64,000 nucleotides of DNA from Durusdinium trenchii (GCA_963970005.1 CAXAMN010005225.1:128833-192832), one strand, 5' to 3'. Positions 10,600 to 21,685 are shown, counted from the stretch's first letter. A program made the numbers and translations. Notes: generated by a model not told the origin, from the letters alone.

Positions 10600-12400
10600 T
10601 TAAAATTAAACTGGGCCCGGTGTGAATTTTAAGACAAAGACCCTCATTGTGTCACAGGTGGTTGGAGCATGCTGCCGCTAAGGCTCCGGCGAGGAGGAGG
10701 GCAAGCGCTGCTGCTGAAACGCAAAAATGAAGGACCGCTTACATTGACAAATGGGTTCACTGTGCTCGATTTGTGCGAGGCCATCGCTATTAGGATTTGC
10801 TTAATCGGAAGCGACTAGTGACTAGTAGCTCTTGGCATTACTACTAGTAGCACATAGCTACTAGTAGCTCCTGGCATCGCTACTAGGAGCAAGAAACTAC
10901 TAGGAGCAAGGACACCGCTACTAGGAACAAAGGGCATTACTACTAGTAGCAAGAAGCTACTAGGAACAAGTGCATCGCTACTAGTAACAAGTGCCTTACT
11001 AGTAGTAACAAGAAGCTATTGGTAACAATGCTGTCCGCGAAGAGTCTCAACAGTTGAGCAGTTGGGCGGGCTAGAGGGCGTGCCTCTTCGAAGCCGGGAA
11101 GTGCGAGCGTACAACAAACGGGGATCTGCTTGCAATGACATGTTCCAGCTTGTTTTTTTGATCAACTGGTCACCATTGGATTTGTCACTATGCTTCGCCG
11201 TTTCTACCAACTGCTAAGCAATTCCCATACGCAATCACATTGACATGATATTGGTCATATTGGGATCCGACAGGGACGATGCAACTGTTCGGTCGGGATG
11301 AGCTTCAAAGCTTCTCCAGGCCGGACGGCAAACATGAGAGCCCAGCAGGGCCCTTTTGAGAACAGATGGCGGGCAGAAGCCTAGCCATGAGAAACGAGGG
11401 AGCTCATACGTGGCGTTTGTCAAACAGTTCCCATGTTTCATGTTCCAGGGAGGTTGCGCCATTCCGCGTTCCGCCCCCAAGCGCTAACGAATGAGTTTGC
11501 TGCCTTTTGACAAACAACCACCTTTGCTCTAAGTTGTGTTTAATCAAATTCATCGTCAATTCAAGGCATGGCCGGTGAACATGCTCTGGCCAAGAATTGC
11601 ATCGACTGAGATGCCAGCAGTGCGTCAGTCATTGTACAGAGCCCTGCATTAACCACAGACGGCTTAAACGCCCCCTGTGATTTCATGCAATTTCGAGGAA
11701 CTCCACGACCAGATGCAAGAGAGAGAGAGAGAGAGAGACACACACACCACTTTGATGCCTGCCCCCATGGCTTTGTTTCACAGATTTGTACTCCCTATTC
11801 CTTCCATTTCGTTGTGACACCGGCCATTGCCACGCAGTGCAGGCAGCTCCAGCCTTACAAGGCAGTGATTACTTGCTCCAGGCAAGGGCCCAAGCAGGTC
11901 AAAATCCAAGCGCTAGAAGATGCTACGTTCGGGGCTCCTGGCCGTACTACTAGGAGCAATAGAAGATGGAAGTTTGAAGTCACGGATCCGATCTCTTTGC
12001 ACTTGTGTCAGGTCTGACTGCGTTGGGTTCAATAGACCATAAAGGACCCGTCGTATAGTGCGCGCCCAATGATTTTGTGCATGCTTCGCCTTCCTTAGCT
12101 GGCTCAATTCTGAGAGTGCTCGACATCGTGGTGACCCGGGACCCGACATGAAGTCCAATGGCCAAGCACGTGAAGTTAAAAATGTGATAAGGTCTTGCCG
12201 TTGTACTGTTGGTTGCAGTAAGCTGGACAGATTGCTCACGAGGCTAGGGGGACTGACAGAATTGACACGCCCTTTATCCTTTGGGTAGTTGCTGGTGTGG
12301 CAAGGCTATGCAGTCACAAAGGACAAGAAGAAACACATCACCTAACGACACCAACCTGGCACGTAGCCATTAGCTACACCGCTCCTCTCTTCGGTGAAGC
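10600..12400. other. interval without a supported gene
   Basis: It contains a module array at 10790-11030, an imperfect GA/CA microsatellite at 11703-11729 and a partial array at 11920-11960. No frame has a convincing coding character on either strand, so this is probably the spacer between the SLC44 and RING genes. Confidence 0.5.
10790..11030 (+). repeat. CTAGTAG module array
   Basis: About twelve modules, mainly GAGCAAGAAACTACTAG, GAGCAAGGACACCGCTACTAG, GAACAAAGGGCATTACTACTAG and GTAACAAGTGCCTTACTAG. It reverses orientation at a palindromic CTAGTAG junction near 10845. Confidence 0.85.
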
Positions 12401-12416
12401 TGTGTGTCCATGGCAC

Positions 12417-14967
12417 ATGGGCCGACGTAGCCGGTCTTCACGTCGCAAGGGGAGATGTTCACGGAGCTGTTCCGGATGCGAGCGGGTGGAGAGCCAGGAG
12501 CGAGATTGGGGAAGGGAAGGGTTGGAATCTGCAAAAGTCTAGTAGCTTCTTGCTTCTAATAGCAGACATTGTTACTATTAGTATGGCACTTGTTACTACT
12601 AGTAAGGCACTTGCTACTAGAAGCGATGCACTTGTTCCTAGGTGACAGGGGTAAGGCTGAATGTGTGTGAGACAGTTGCTCATTTCCCCTGTCCCACTCG
12701 CAACCAGCAAGCCAGGAGCACCAGGAGCATCAGGAGCCGGAGGTCTATTTCTTCCCTGTCCAACCACCTTCGCCCTCGCCATCCGCTCTCCCTGCACCGA
12801 GCTCAAGTCCCAGGCCGAGCTACCCAGCCCTAGAGGTGGACGAGACGTGGGTGACACAGCAGACACCCAATCCGCTTCCTTCGCTTCAACTCCATGGGAC
12901 GGTGCAGTCGGCGGGTGTGATCCCAAAGGCTCAACGCTTCGCAGGGCCGCGGAACCTCCAGGCCTTCCAGACCTTCCAGGTGGGAGGCCATCGCTCACAG
13001 CCGCTAACAATAAAGCTTTCTAGTATGTCTTCTAGCTACTAGGTGGCTACTAGGGGCTCCTGGCCGTACTAGGAGCAAGAAGCTACTAGTAACAAGGGCA
13101 TCGCTACTAGGAGCAAGGACGCTACGTTCGGGGCTCCTGGCCATTGCTTCTTGGGAGGTTGGTCCGCCGCCGTTGGGACCCCCTCCGCCGCCTTGGCACC
13201 AGCGCCCTCGGAGCACGGCAAGCACGACCTTGCCTCATGGCTTGCCTCATGGCTTGCAAGCGTCCTTGCTACTACTAGTAAGGCACTTGTTTCTAATAGC
13301 TTCTTGCTACTACTAGTAAGGCACTTGTTACTACTAGTAAGGCACTTGTTTCTAATAGCTTCTTGCTACTACTGGTGAGGCACTTGTTTCTAATAGCTTC
13401 TTGCTACTACTAGTAAGGCACTTGTTACTACTAGTAAGGCGCTTGTTTCTAATAGCTTCTTGTTACTACTAGTAAGGCACTTGTTACTACTAGTAAGGCA
13501 CTTGTTTCTAATAGCTTCTTGCTACTACTGGTAAGGTACTTGTTTCTAATAGCTTCTAGCTACTACTAGTAAGGCACTTGTTACTACTAGTAAGGCGCTT
13601 GTTTCTAATAGCTTCTTGTTACTACTAGTAAGGCACTTGCTACTAGTAGCGATGCACTTGTTCCTAGTAGCTTCTAGCGAGGCAAGCATGCAGCAAAGCC
13701 TCAGCTCGAGTGGTGCGGGGCCGCTGCCGCTTCGGGAGTCAGAGCTACTTGCTTCTTGGTTTCCAGAGAGGCCACGTGAGACGAATTATTATCCAATTAT
13801 GCTATTCTTATTCTTCGATTTTGTTTTGTTGTGCCTCCTTTGAAGATGGCAATGAGCTAGCCGCGTAAGACGGTTGTTACTGAGGCGCTCCTGGGACCTG
13901 GATGAACCTGGGCAACGTCTTGACAGCCCAGAGGACAAGGACGCCCTGCGAGCTGCAGAACTACTGGAGTCCTTGCCACCCAGTCGGCTGGAGGAGCTAA
14001 TTGCCCTCACTGGTGTTTGATAACTTTGTTATTCTTAGGGCATCGCTACTAGTAGCAAGAAGCTACTAGGGGCTCCTGGCCTTATTGCTAGGAACAAGAA
14101 ACTACTAGTAGCTATTTGCTACTACTCGTAGTAGGGCACGGCCACTGGATGAATCATTCATACCGTCGCGTCGTGGATTTCTCGTCTCAGTTTTTCCACT
14201 TCCCTCGTTTCTCACGGGGGAAGTGGCTGCTTAGGCACACGGCAGACCTTTAGTTGGTCAATCCATGTCCATCCAACTAGTTTGTGCATGTTTGTGCTAA
14301 CGTGTGTGCTCTTCGTTCGTACATGCTATTCGTGAACCTGTTGATTTCTCCTTTGACTTGTTCTTCCTATCGATGGATGCAAGATCGGATGCCAGGAGGA
14401 TCTTGGTTCTGAACCTTGTGCCGTGTGTCGCGAGTCTATGATGGCAGGGGAGTTGGTGCGGCGTTTGCCATGCGCCCATGTCTTCCACGCCTCTTGCATC
14501 GCGCGGTGGCTTTGTGTGAAGGCCACTTGCCCCTTGGACAACTCCAAAGTTCTCGACATCCTTCAAGGTGCTGAACATCCCGAGGTGGAAGGGGTAGACC
14601 AAGACATTTTGAATCCTTTCATTCCAACCCTGTGATGAGATTGTATTTCTTGATGTTTCTTCAAGCTTCTTAACCCAAGAAATTGAAGGCCAAGATGTGT
14701 TTAATGCATTTTGAATCGTTTCAATATATGGTCCAAGTACCTTTCGGAATGCTTCGACATGCAGAGCATAACAGAGCAGAGCATTGCAGAGCTGTAAATG
14801 ACACTTCATCCCGACACTTGACACTTCATCCTGATCTCCAGGCTCTGGAGGCTCGAGCTTCTGGTGCAGCCGCGCCCGGAACGCCGAGTGAGCCAAGTTC
14901 ATCGCCACTCTACCAGCCGAGCCGATCGTCGAGCCCGGTGCGAGAACCGTTGCTGCTGGTGGAGTGA
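12417..14967 (+). CDS. RING-H2 finger protein (putative E3 ubiquitin ligase), seven exons
   Basis: Conceptual exons 12417-12497, 12716-12979, 13158-13277, 13682-13775, 13857-14014, 14396-14584 and 14842-14967 join in phase to 343 residues. They read: a basic start (MGRRSRSSRRKGRC), a Gln/Glu/Pro-rich region with VYFFPVQPPSPSPS, a proline run (GPPPLGPPPPPWHQ), a charged helix (DKDALRAAELLESLPPSRLE), the RING finger, and a Ser/Pro tail. The RING has CAVC, then CAHVFHASC, then CPLD: the last zinc-binding Cys is Asp. RING-H2 proteins usually transfer ubiquitin to substrates, with the finger binding the E2. The first donor would be GA (CCAG|GAGC); the others are GT. Four of the six introns contain CTAGTAG arrays. 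The 5' start is least certain; an in-frame upstream extension to 12297 is possible. Confidence 0.65.
12538..12645 (-). repeat. CTAGTAG module array in RING intron 1
   Basis: Modules TAGTAGCTTCTTGCTTC, TAGTATGGCACTTGTTACTA and GCGATGCACTTGTTCC lie inside the intron bounded by AGCCAGGAGC direct repeats at 12492 and 12710. Confidence 0.8.
13025..13145 (+). repeat. CTAGTAG module array in RING intron 2
   Basis: Modules GGTGGCTACTAG, GGGCTCCTGGCCGTACTAG, GTAACAAGGGCATCGCTACTAG and GAGCAAGGACGCTACG lie between the second and third RING-gene exons. Confidence 0.8.
13255..13672 (-). repeat. long CTAGTAG module array in RING intron 3
   Basis: About 20 modules, nearly all of three kinds (TAGTAAGGCACTTGTTACTAC, TAATAGCTTCTTGCTACTAC, TAGTAAGGCGCTTGTTTC), in a recurring higher-order pattern of about 65-90 bp. 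It begins at the end of the third exon, where CTACTACTA|GTAAGG is a usable donor. Confidence 0.9.
14037..14130 (+). repeat. CTAGTAG module array in RING intron 5
   Basis: GGCATCGCTACTAG, TAGCAAGAAGCTACTAG and GGGCTCCTGGCC modules start about 20 bp after the predicted donor GTTTGA. Confidence 0.8.
14396..14584 (+). CDS. RING-H2 finger exon
   Basis: Frame EDLGSEPCAVCRESMMAG followed by ELVRRLPCAHVFHASC and ending CPLDNSKVLDILQ. The metal ligands visible are C, C, C, H, H, C, C; the eighth position is Asp. Acceptor GCCAG|GAG and donor CCGAG|GTGGAA are both phase 0, and joining to 14842 keeps the frame. The protein would act as an E3 ligase or as a RING-fold scaffold. Confidence 0.8.
14842..14967 (+). 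CDS. last exon of RING gene, Ser/Pro-rich tail
   Basis: After CTCCAG the frame reads ALEARASGAAAPGTPSEPSS and then a Ser/Pro/Arg tail, ending LLLVE and TGA. Low-complexity disordered tails are common in RING proteins. Third codon positions are strongly G/C, unlike the intron before it. Confidence 0.65.
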   Translation, partial: ALEARASGAAAPGTPSEPSSSPLYQPSRSSSPVREPLLLVE

Positions 14968-14969
14968 GC

Positions 14970-16090
14970 GCTGAGAAACAGCTGAGAAAGTCTGGGAATA
15001 TGGATGACTAGTTGGATGACAAGATGATCCAGATGGGAGCGGCAAAGCGAGATGAACATGGACCTCAAGGAACCTGGACCTGATGCAGAGACCTGATTGT
15101 CTTGACGCTGATGACCCCAGAAGAGACGACGGAGAGAAAGGAATGCACAGGGGTGGCCTGCGGCAAAGGTAACAACAACACCGGTTTGGCTTGGCCCTGT
15201 ATCACATGTCATGTTTGTTGTTCGATGATCGCCTGGCAGTGGGGGTAGCTTGCATGCTACAAATCTGAACTACCGCAAAATTGAAGCGCGGAACGAGAGA
15301 CGCTCTCAACCCAAATAGAGGCCATCGCTGGTAGGTTGGAGGCCCTCGCTATTAGTTAAGATTAGTTAAGTTTCCCTTAAAATCTAGGCGGGGAGAGCTT
15401 CCTTGAAGACGCGAGAGCTATCCTGCGTCCTGTCGGTAGTAGCTTACTTGTAGCTACTAGCGACTCCCTAGCTTCTACTAGCTAACTCCTAGCTACCTCC
15501 TACCTCACCTACCTCCTAGCGGCCTAACCTTTATGGCACTTGTTTCTACTAGCTTCTTGTTACTACTAGTAAGGCACTTGTTACTAGTAGCGATGCACTT
15601 GTTACTACTAGCTTCTTGTTACTGAAAGAAAATATCGTTATGACTTCGAAAAGACAAAAGCGCCCAACGCTTGTTGACACCTTTGTTTGACACCTTTTGG
15701 TCCAAAAGGCCCAACGCTTGAGTCGCTGGCTTCGCAAGCTGCGTGGGTCTTAGTGCCGTGTTGAGCTGGGAGACGGTGGGACAGACGATATATTTTCCCA
15801 TCAGAGGACGAAGTCCAGAAGGTGGGAATGAGAAATAATATGCATATATCATCATATGAGTCATCATATGTCATGTGTTGATATTCTGATGTCCACTGTG
15901 TGCGACAGGTTTCCCCAACACGACTGCTTAAGATCGACGTAGATGGATGTGGAACACCGAAGGGGTCCTGAGTCCTGAGCCTGTTTAAATAGCCACGACC
16001 TGCTCAGGCCCAACACCCACCGTGGTTGGATTGTGGTCGCTGATGAGGCCTCACTGTGGACGGATCAAAGGGACCTCAAAAAGTCTGAAT
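14970..16090. other. interval without a supported gene
   Basis: It holds CTAGTAG modules at 15530-15625 and several short TAGCTACTAG-like words at 15430-15520. No exon was supported here. It is likely the 3' flank of the RING gene. Confidence 0.45.
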
Positions 16091-16095
16091 GCAAG

Positions 16096-16255
16096 CAAAG
16101 CACGCACTCGGATCAGTTCTGATCACGCACTCGGCATTTTGCAAAATCCGGGAGCGCATCAGAGGGGCACAAGGGTACAGAGAGGGCATTCCCAGATTGC
16201 TGGAAAAACGCAGTGTAGGCGCTCTCCCTTTGGCAGCAGCGCTTTGTGCGATCAG
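16096..16255 (+). CDS. coding exon, unidentified
   Basis: The frame reads HALGSVLITHSAFCKIRERI, then GAQGYREGIPRLLEKRSVGA, and ends before the canonical donor ATCAG|GTACGTGC. An in-frame TGA lies just upstream, so the exon must start after about 16088; GCAAG|C is the nearest acceptor. Composition is that of a globular helical segment. No family was recognised. Confidence 0.45.
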
Positions 16256-16499
16256 GTACGTGCACCTTTGGACACATAGAAAATACATTCTGTCAGATTC
16301 GTTCATATGTTTTCATATCTTGTCATGCTCCAATCAGTCTTGCAGACAAAACACTTCACAAAGAGACCTCTTTGGAGATTCTGGAGATGGATGCTAGGCC
16401 GGCGATATCCGTTGCTATCTCCCGCTTGCATCTCCAGGGCCAGGGCCCTCAGGGTCGCTTGAGTCGCTTGAGGCGATGTGAGGCGTTGAGGTCGTGCAA

Positions 16500-16745
16500 T
16501 GTGATGCGTTCTCCAACCTAAGAGCACTAGCCTCCACCCAAAGAGCAATAGCCTCCAACCTACTACCGATGGCCTCCAACCCAAGAGCAGTATCTTCCAA
16601 CCTAAGAGCAATGGCCTCCAACCTGTATAGAAGCGATGGCCTCCAACATAGGACCAGTGGCCTAGAAGCACTGGCGTCCAACCTAGAAGCCATGGCCTCC
16701 AACCTAGACGCGATCGCCTCAATAGGATGGCCTCCAACCTAGCAG
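16500..16745 (-). repeat. GGCCTCCAACCTA tandem array
   Basis: About twelve copies of a 20-22-bp unit, AGCGATGGCCTCCAACCTA and variants. This is the reverse complement of the GGTTGGAGGCCATCGCTACTAG module class. It translates as repeated MASNL in one strand and LGWRPS in the other, so frames here are not genes. Confidence 0.85.
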
Positions 16746-17079
16746 TAGCCTCCTGTTTGGCTGCCTGTTGACTTGGCTACGCTACTTGACAATATGTGTT
16801 TTTCTCGTAGAGACTTTACAGCAGTTGTCAGGAACCATGCCAAGGGGTAAAAGCTGAGCCTTGCAAACGCATGCATCGACTTAACCAACTCTGACTGAAA
16901 GAACGAAAATTGATCTCCTCACTCCAGATTCTCAACAACATGTTGACGATCAACATGCGAATGGACGATTCGTGCACTAGCAGCTAGCAGCTGTAGCAGT
17001 CATTGAGTCATGCCTCTGGCTGTTTTCATGACATGCCAATGGAGGTCACGGCACATGGAGGACATAAGCTCACTCCTCA

Positions 17080-17600
17080 GTGGTTTCGCGCAATAATACA
17101 CAGACTCAGCCCCTTCATCACAAGGGTGGAATACGCCTTCAGATTGTCATACATGAGAGGGACAGTACGTCCGTAGCCATTGGTTCAATCCGAAAAAAGC
17201 TGTGGAAACAATGGAAAACACATAACAACAGCATCGACATCTCCAAGTGGTTAGATATTTTGTGTGCCATGGCGCATCATGACGCATTTGAGAACACAAC
17301 GTGCAAGGATGTGCAAGGGATGTCCCTGTGGACGAGTGATTAATATCAGGGTGAAAGACTTCAGCAAACTGACCAGCTTGCACGAGATCCATTTAAGGTG
17401 ATTGACACATGCCGCAAGCAGCACTCCCAGCTTTGTAGATGTGACAAGGCTTGCACCCGACCAAAGGGAGCACATTTTCCGGTGCAAGACTTTGTCGACC
17501 ACCCAGTTGGAAGTGCAAATGAAGCGCCTGGCGACAAATTTGCCATGTCGGGCTGTTAGAACAAGCTGTCATCAGCCGAATGCTTTGGCATTCCGCTGAT
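17080..17600 (+). other. possible diverged coding fragments, Cys-rich
   Basis: Adjacent frames read GGIRLQIVIHERDSTSVAI (17125-17185), RMCKGCPCGRVINIRVKDF (17300-17360) and VIDTCRKQHSQLCRCDKACT (17397-17455). The Cys spacing suggests a metal-binding region, but frame changes every 100 bp or so without good splice sites, so this may be a decayed copy of a gene or mobile element. No family was named. Confidence 0.25.
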
Positions 17601-17901
17601 GACCCAGTTCTATCATGTTCTATCCAGATTTGTTTTTAACTATGTCCTCGTTGACGTCAACGTCATCCTTCATCCTAACCAAGGGTGAAAGTGAAGCTCT
17701 CATGCTCTCTGACCGTGAAGTGAAGGTGACTCTCAGACAATACGGATCACTATGGACCACTTCTTCCCAAAGAGGCCTGGAGGTCAACGGGTAATGATGC
17801 ACGTATATAGTTTAATTTCAACTTAATAGTGACGGCCTCCACCCTAGCGATGGCCTCCCACCTAAGGGCAGTGGCCTCATGACGGGAATGGTGATCAGTC
17901 T

Positions 17902-18315
17902 TTGATCATCTTTGATCACTTGTCCTGCCAACATGCTCATTTTGGTCATGAGGACCGCATCTATGGAGAGAGTTTCTCCACTCTCCACTGTTTGAGAGGG
18001 CAATATCGGAGAGCACATTGCGAATTCGATCTGGAAAGAGCGGAGAGCCTGGGCAGATCTCCAGGGCTAGATAAACGAAAGGAAAGTGAGCCTGGACAGT
18101 CACCCGCCACGCTACGTGCTGGCTTCCACGCTGACATGCGCTCTGAGGTTTCGCGTCACTCCAGGGACAAAGTGGTGTGGCGATGCAGGTCGGACCACGG
18201 AATTTTCGCAGTTGCATGGCTGGTCATTTTTCCGTTTCCGCACGACGATCCTGGTTTACCCAGAAAGGTGTTGTTTTGGATGCTGAAAGATATGAGTAAA
18301 AAAAGAAGCTACTAG
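17902..18315 (+). CDS. unidentified open frame
   Basis: A 137-codon frame without an ATG at its start. Its central part (HFGHEDRIYGESFSTLHCLR) looks coding, but a second frame at 18086-18286 overlaps it and no splice sites stand out. It ends in the module array at 18303. It may be one exon of an unassigned gene. Confidence 0.25.
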   Translation: MIIFDHLSCQHAHFGHEDRIYGESFSTLHCLRGQYRRAHCEFDLERAESLGRSPGLDKRKESEPGQSPATLRAGFHADMRSEVSRHSRDKVVWRCRSDHGIFAVAWLVIFPFPHDDPGLPRKVLFWMLKDMSKKRSY

Positions 18316-18524
18316 GGGCTCCTGGCATCGCTACTAGGAGCAAGGACGCTACTAGGGGCTCCTATGGGTGTCCTTACTTCTCTTGGCGAGGCCACGACTT
18401 GCCTGGAACACCCAACCGAACTCTCGGGCGTTGGTATCACTAGGGGTTTTTACGGTCCGGTAATGGTTGAGGGTGCTCATAGGCGAGCGCGGCCAATTCG
18501 ATGCTATTTACGGTGCATTCAATA

Positions 18525-18790
18525 GTAACAAGTGCATCGCTACTAGTAGCTTCTTGTTACTAGTAGTAGTAGTAGTAGTAGTAGGAGTAGGAGTAGGAGT
18601 GGCAGTAGTAAGGCACTTAGCCACTAGTAGAAATGCACTTGTTCCTAGCAGCGATGCACTTAGCTGCTAGTAGCTTCCTGTTACTAGTAGTAATGCCCTT
18701 GTTACTAGTAGCGATGCACTTAGCTGCTAGTAGCTTCCTGTTACTAGTAGTAGTGCCCTTGTTACTAGTAGCGATGCACTTGTTACATAG
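18525..18790 (-). repeat. CTAGTAG module array with TAG microsatellite
   Basis: The array includes a (TAGTAG)n stretch at 18560-18612 that grades into GGAGTA triplets. It then has two near-identical 80-bp blocks, TAGCAGCGATGCACTTAGCTGCTAGTAGCTTCC..., at about 18650 and 18710. This shows both slippage and block duplication within one array. Confidence 0.85.
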
Positions 18791-18799
18791 TAGTCGTTT

Positions 18800-20220
18800 C
18801 CGGAGTGTATTTCGACTGCGCGGGTCGCAGAAAATGCCTCTCCCGAGTGGGTTTCTCGACTAGTGCTGTGCATATTTTTGGACTTGGTGGTCACTCCTCT
18901 CGGCACGCGCAAGGGGATCGCTGTGTTTTGGTGACTTTTCGTGGCAGGTGCTTGTGCATTTCTGCGCATGTGTGCTCTCTCACACCTGTGCTCACACATA
19001 GTATGTGTGTCCTCTCACAGATAAGCTCTCATATGTGTTCTCTCACATCTCTCTCACATCGGTCCGGCCCTTAGCGCACCCGTGCACCCGTCCATTAAGC
19101 CCAGGCCTGAGGTCGCCCAGGTGGTTATAAGGAGGTTTGGCTCATTCGGTTGTCTCTGTTCACTTGGTTCCTTTTCATCGCAGCCACACACACACTGTCC
19201 TGTCCTGTGTTCCTCTGATGTCTTCATCTTCTTGTCCATTGCGTGTGCGCACCTGCACCGGCCTACACCTTAGTCTGGGCCCTAGTTCTAGTTTTTGCCC
19301 TTCTACGCGGGGCGTGTGTGTGGAACCCTTGGAATCAAAAGGGCGTGTTTAGCAACGCAGGGGGATGGGGAGGACGTATGTGGCTCCATCCAATGAAGCT
19401 CCTCATATGCTGGTTGCATATCATCGAAGACGCCTGATGGCGTACCTGCAGTGATCACCATTAACTTCCTTCTGGGCCCCATTGTCACTGGAGCAAGTCA
19501 CTGGCCATTGCATCGGCTTGAGCTCTGCAGAACTTTGAACTCTGCATTTGCTTTCTTTGGGGGTCTCGGCATTGGACTTGGAGGCTTTTGAGGCTTTGAA
19601 GATGTTCAGACCACCTTACTTCCACCTGTCCTTGCCTTCTTAGGTTTTTGACTGAGGCTGGTGCGTGGCAAACGGCAAATGAGTACCGCACAAATTTTCC
19701 CATTGTGTGCTCTTATCGGCGTGCTCTCATGTGTACGTTTTTTGGTGTGGAGGTTCACTTATTCACCCTTGTGTTGTTCTACTTAACACTGTTTGGGGTC
19801 TTTTGCCGGGATCAGGCTTGGAATCGTGTAGCCCTGCAACTCTGATCACTTGATCTTTTTGTTCAGAGGATGTCCCCTGTTCACATCAGACTGCATCACG
19901 GTCTTGGCCCTATTTATTGCATTCGGGATTCAGTTGCCAGTTAGAAGTCGTAATCAAAACGCGATTTGCGGTCTATGCCGGGGTGGTGATGTTGTCTGGT
20001 GTTTATTTTCAGTATGGACCTGTTTCCAGGTTTTGGTGAACCAGTTGTTCCAAACAAACGCGGCGTGCATCGCTGTTCTCCTTGCCGAAAGTGGCCGGGT
20101 TTCTTGATGTTGCCCATCCTTCTCAGAAAGGAACCTACGGGGGAAAAGAAACCAGAACAAAAAAACGGAAAATGGTTGGATTGGTCTTGAAGGCCATTGC
20201 TATTAGATTACTTTGAAGAT
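18800..20220. other. interval with only weak exon candidates
   Basis: It contains CTCACA-rich low-complexity sequence at 18975-19060 and a possible short exon near 19555-19630 (GVSALDLEAFEALKMF). A hydrophobic frame lies near 19730-19800. None has a clear acceptor-donor pair. Confidence 0.35.
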
Positions 20221-20225
20221 CTTGG

Positions 20226-20335
20226 CAGGGTGGAGCCATGTCGATTTTTTCCCGGTCCTTCGCCGGACCCCAAGAAGCAGGGGTGGGTGGTTGGCCATGG
20301 CCCAATGCAACAAATTTTCGGATATCGTATAGTGA
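20226..20335 (+). CDS. possible coding exon, unidentified
   Basis: Behind GGCAG the frame reads VEPCRFFPGPSPDPKKQGW and VVGHGPMQQIFGYRIVIG. An overlapping ATG frame (MSIFSRSFAGPQEAG, 20238) is also open, so the choice rests only on composition. A donor near 20327 (ATC|GTATAG) is possible. The next exon is at 20461. Confidence 0.35.
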
Positions 20336-20460
20336 TTGGATCATCTATGGAAACTTCATATGTCTGAATCCATCGTCGAATGTTGTTTTGTCATCCATGG
20401 TGCGTTTAAGAGTTTTCTTTCTTGCCTTTCTCTCCTCCCTCTCCTTTACCTTTCTCTGAG

Positions 20461-20590
20461 GTTCAGGAACCAACATTCCAGCAGAGAAACGGGTGCCCAT
20501 TTGCATCTCCTTCAACAAAGTTGGCCTGAGCCTGGGTTGGGACAGTTCCAACACAACTGAACACATCCGAACAATCAATAGATGGAACTA
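20461..20590 (+). CDS. coding exon, unidentified
   Basis: Acceptor CTGAG|GT, phase 1. The frame reads SGTNIPAEKRVPICISFNKV and then GLSLGWDSSNTTEHIRTINR, an ordinary globular composition with G/C-biased third positions. It runs into GGAACTA|GTAGCG, a donor whose first bases match the start of a CTAGTAG module. No family was recognised. Confidence 0.5.
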
Positions 20591-20644
20591 GTAGCGTCTC
20601 ATTGGATGTTGACGACATGTTTGCATTGTATTTCCAGATTTTGC

Positions 20645-20740
20645 TGGCTCCTGGCATCGCTACTAGGAACCCGGCATCGCTACTAGTAGCAAGGACGCTA
20701 CTAGGGGCTCCTGGCCTTACTAGTAACAAGAAGCTACTCA
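20645..20740 (+). repeat. CTAGTAG module array
   Basis: GGCTCCTGGCATCGCTACTAG, TAGCAAGGACGCTACTAG and GTAACAAGAAGCTACT modules lie between candidate exons at 20461 and 20830. Confidence 0.8.
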
Positions 20741-20830
20741 GTAACCAGAGTGCCAAGAATTTGATTCCCACATGGCATGCAGAGCTTTCACAAGTGCTTT
20801 GGTTTATTTTGTTTTTTGCGTTTGTTGGCC

Positions 20831-20983
20831 GACCAGCAGTCAGGCTACTACTACCGCCTGGTCCTCAGAAAGGCGTAGGGCTAAAGTCAGAAAGTGGACT
20901 TCGCAGCTACACCAGATGCCCGAACCTTTTGCTTGTACCATCTTGTACCTTCGAGCTGGCTGAGGATTTGAGAATTCTGTGAG
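20831..20983 (+). CDS. possible coding exon pair, unidentified
   Basis: The frame GYYYRLVLRK (20843-20872) is followed, after 18 bases carrying two in-frame stops, by KVDFAATPDARTFCLYHLVP and TGA. A CAGAAAG direct repeat (20866 and 20888) brackets the break. Removing 18 bases keeps this frame, while removing the 22-base repeat unit joins to a different frame, so it is unclear which is right. It may be an indel-damaged exon. Confidence 0.3.
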
Positions 20984-21569
20984 GGGCTGTATGGGCAAGT
21001 GCGAGCCTTCAGTTTTATGTAACAATGGAGAATCGCTTCGAGATGTTGACAGCATGCCACACATTGTCACAGTTAGGCACCGGCCAACTGGAACTCATTG
21101 GACACATGTGAGAGACTCAGAGGAAAGCCATGTGAAAACATCAACCAATAGTGAAGGCCTCCAACCTAGTAGAGAAAACACATGCTGAGCAGATGCTGAG
21201 CAGCAGATGCTAAGCAGATGCTGGCTAAGCATGTCCAGACTGTTTGGCCCAGTGACTCCAATGTCCAGGCCCACACAATCTACACTTCGCGGGATGCCAC
21301 TGGCCAAGCATACTGCGTGAGCACCCTAGCTGCCGCGTAGCCAATGCCTTAAAACACTCTTTCTTGACTACCCCATGCTACTCCAATGGTTTTGGGTTTT
21401 GGCCTGTACCCATTGCCACTTCTTTTAGCACAGGATTATCTCTTAGCAGAATGTGTTTGTTTTAGAACTGCAGGTCGGGATGAAGGAGGTGAAGCGTGCG
21501 AGCGCACGTGCGAGTGAAGCGAGCGCATTGGATCCGTGCATTGGATCGCTTACGTCGTGTTGAAACAAG

Positions 21570-21685
21570 TGCCACGCTACTAGTAACAAGGGCCTTACTA
21601 GTAGTAACAATGTTTGCTAGTAGAAACAAGTGCTTCGCTTCTACTAACAAGTGCCTTACTAGTAGTAACAAGAAGCTATTAGTAT
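21570..21685 (+). repeat. CTAGTAG module array
   Basis: GTAACAAGGGCCTTACTAG, TAGAAACAAGTGCTTCGCTTCTA and GTAACAAGTGCCTTACTAG modules, directly upstream of the exon at 21711. Confidence 0.8.

Noticed and set aside
13255..13672. CRISPR-like array of short repeats
   Set aside because: Modules are contiguous and interchangeable, without unique spacers, and the genome is clearly eukaryotic.
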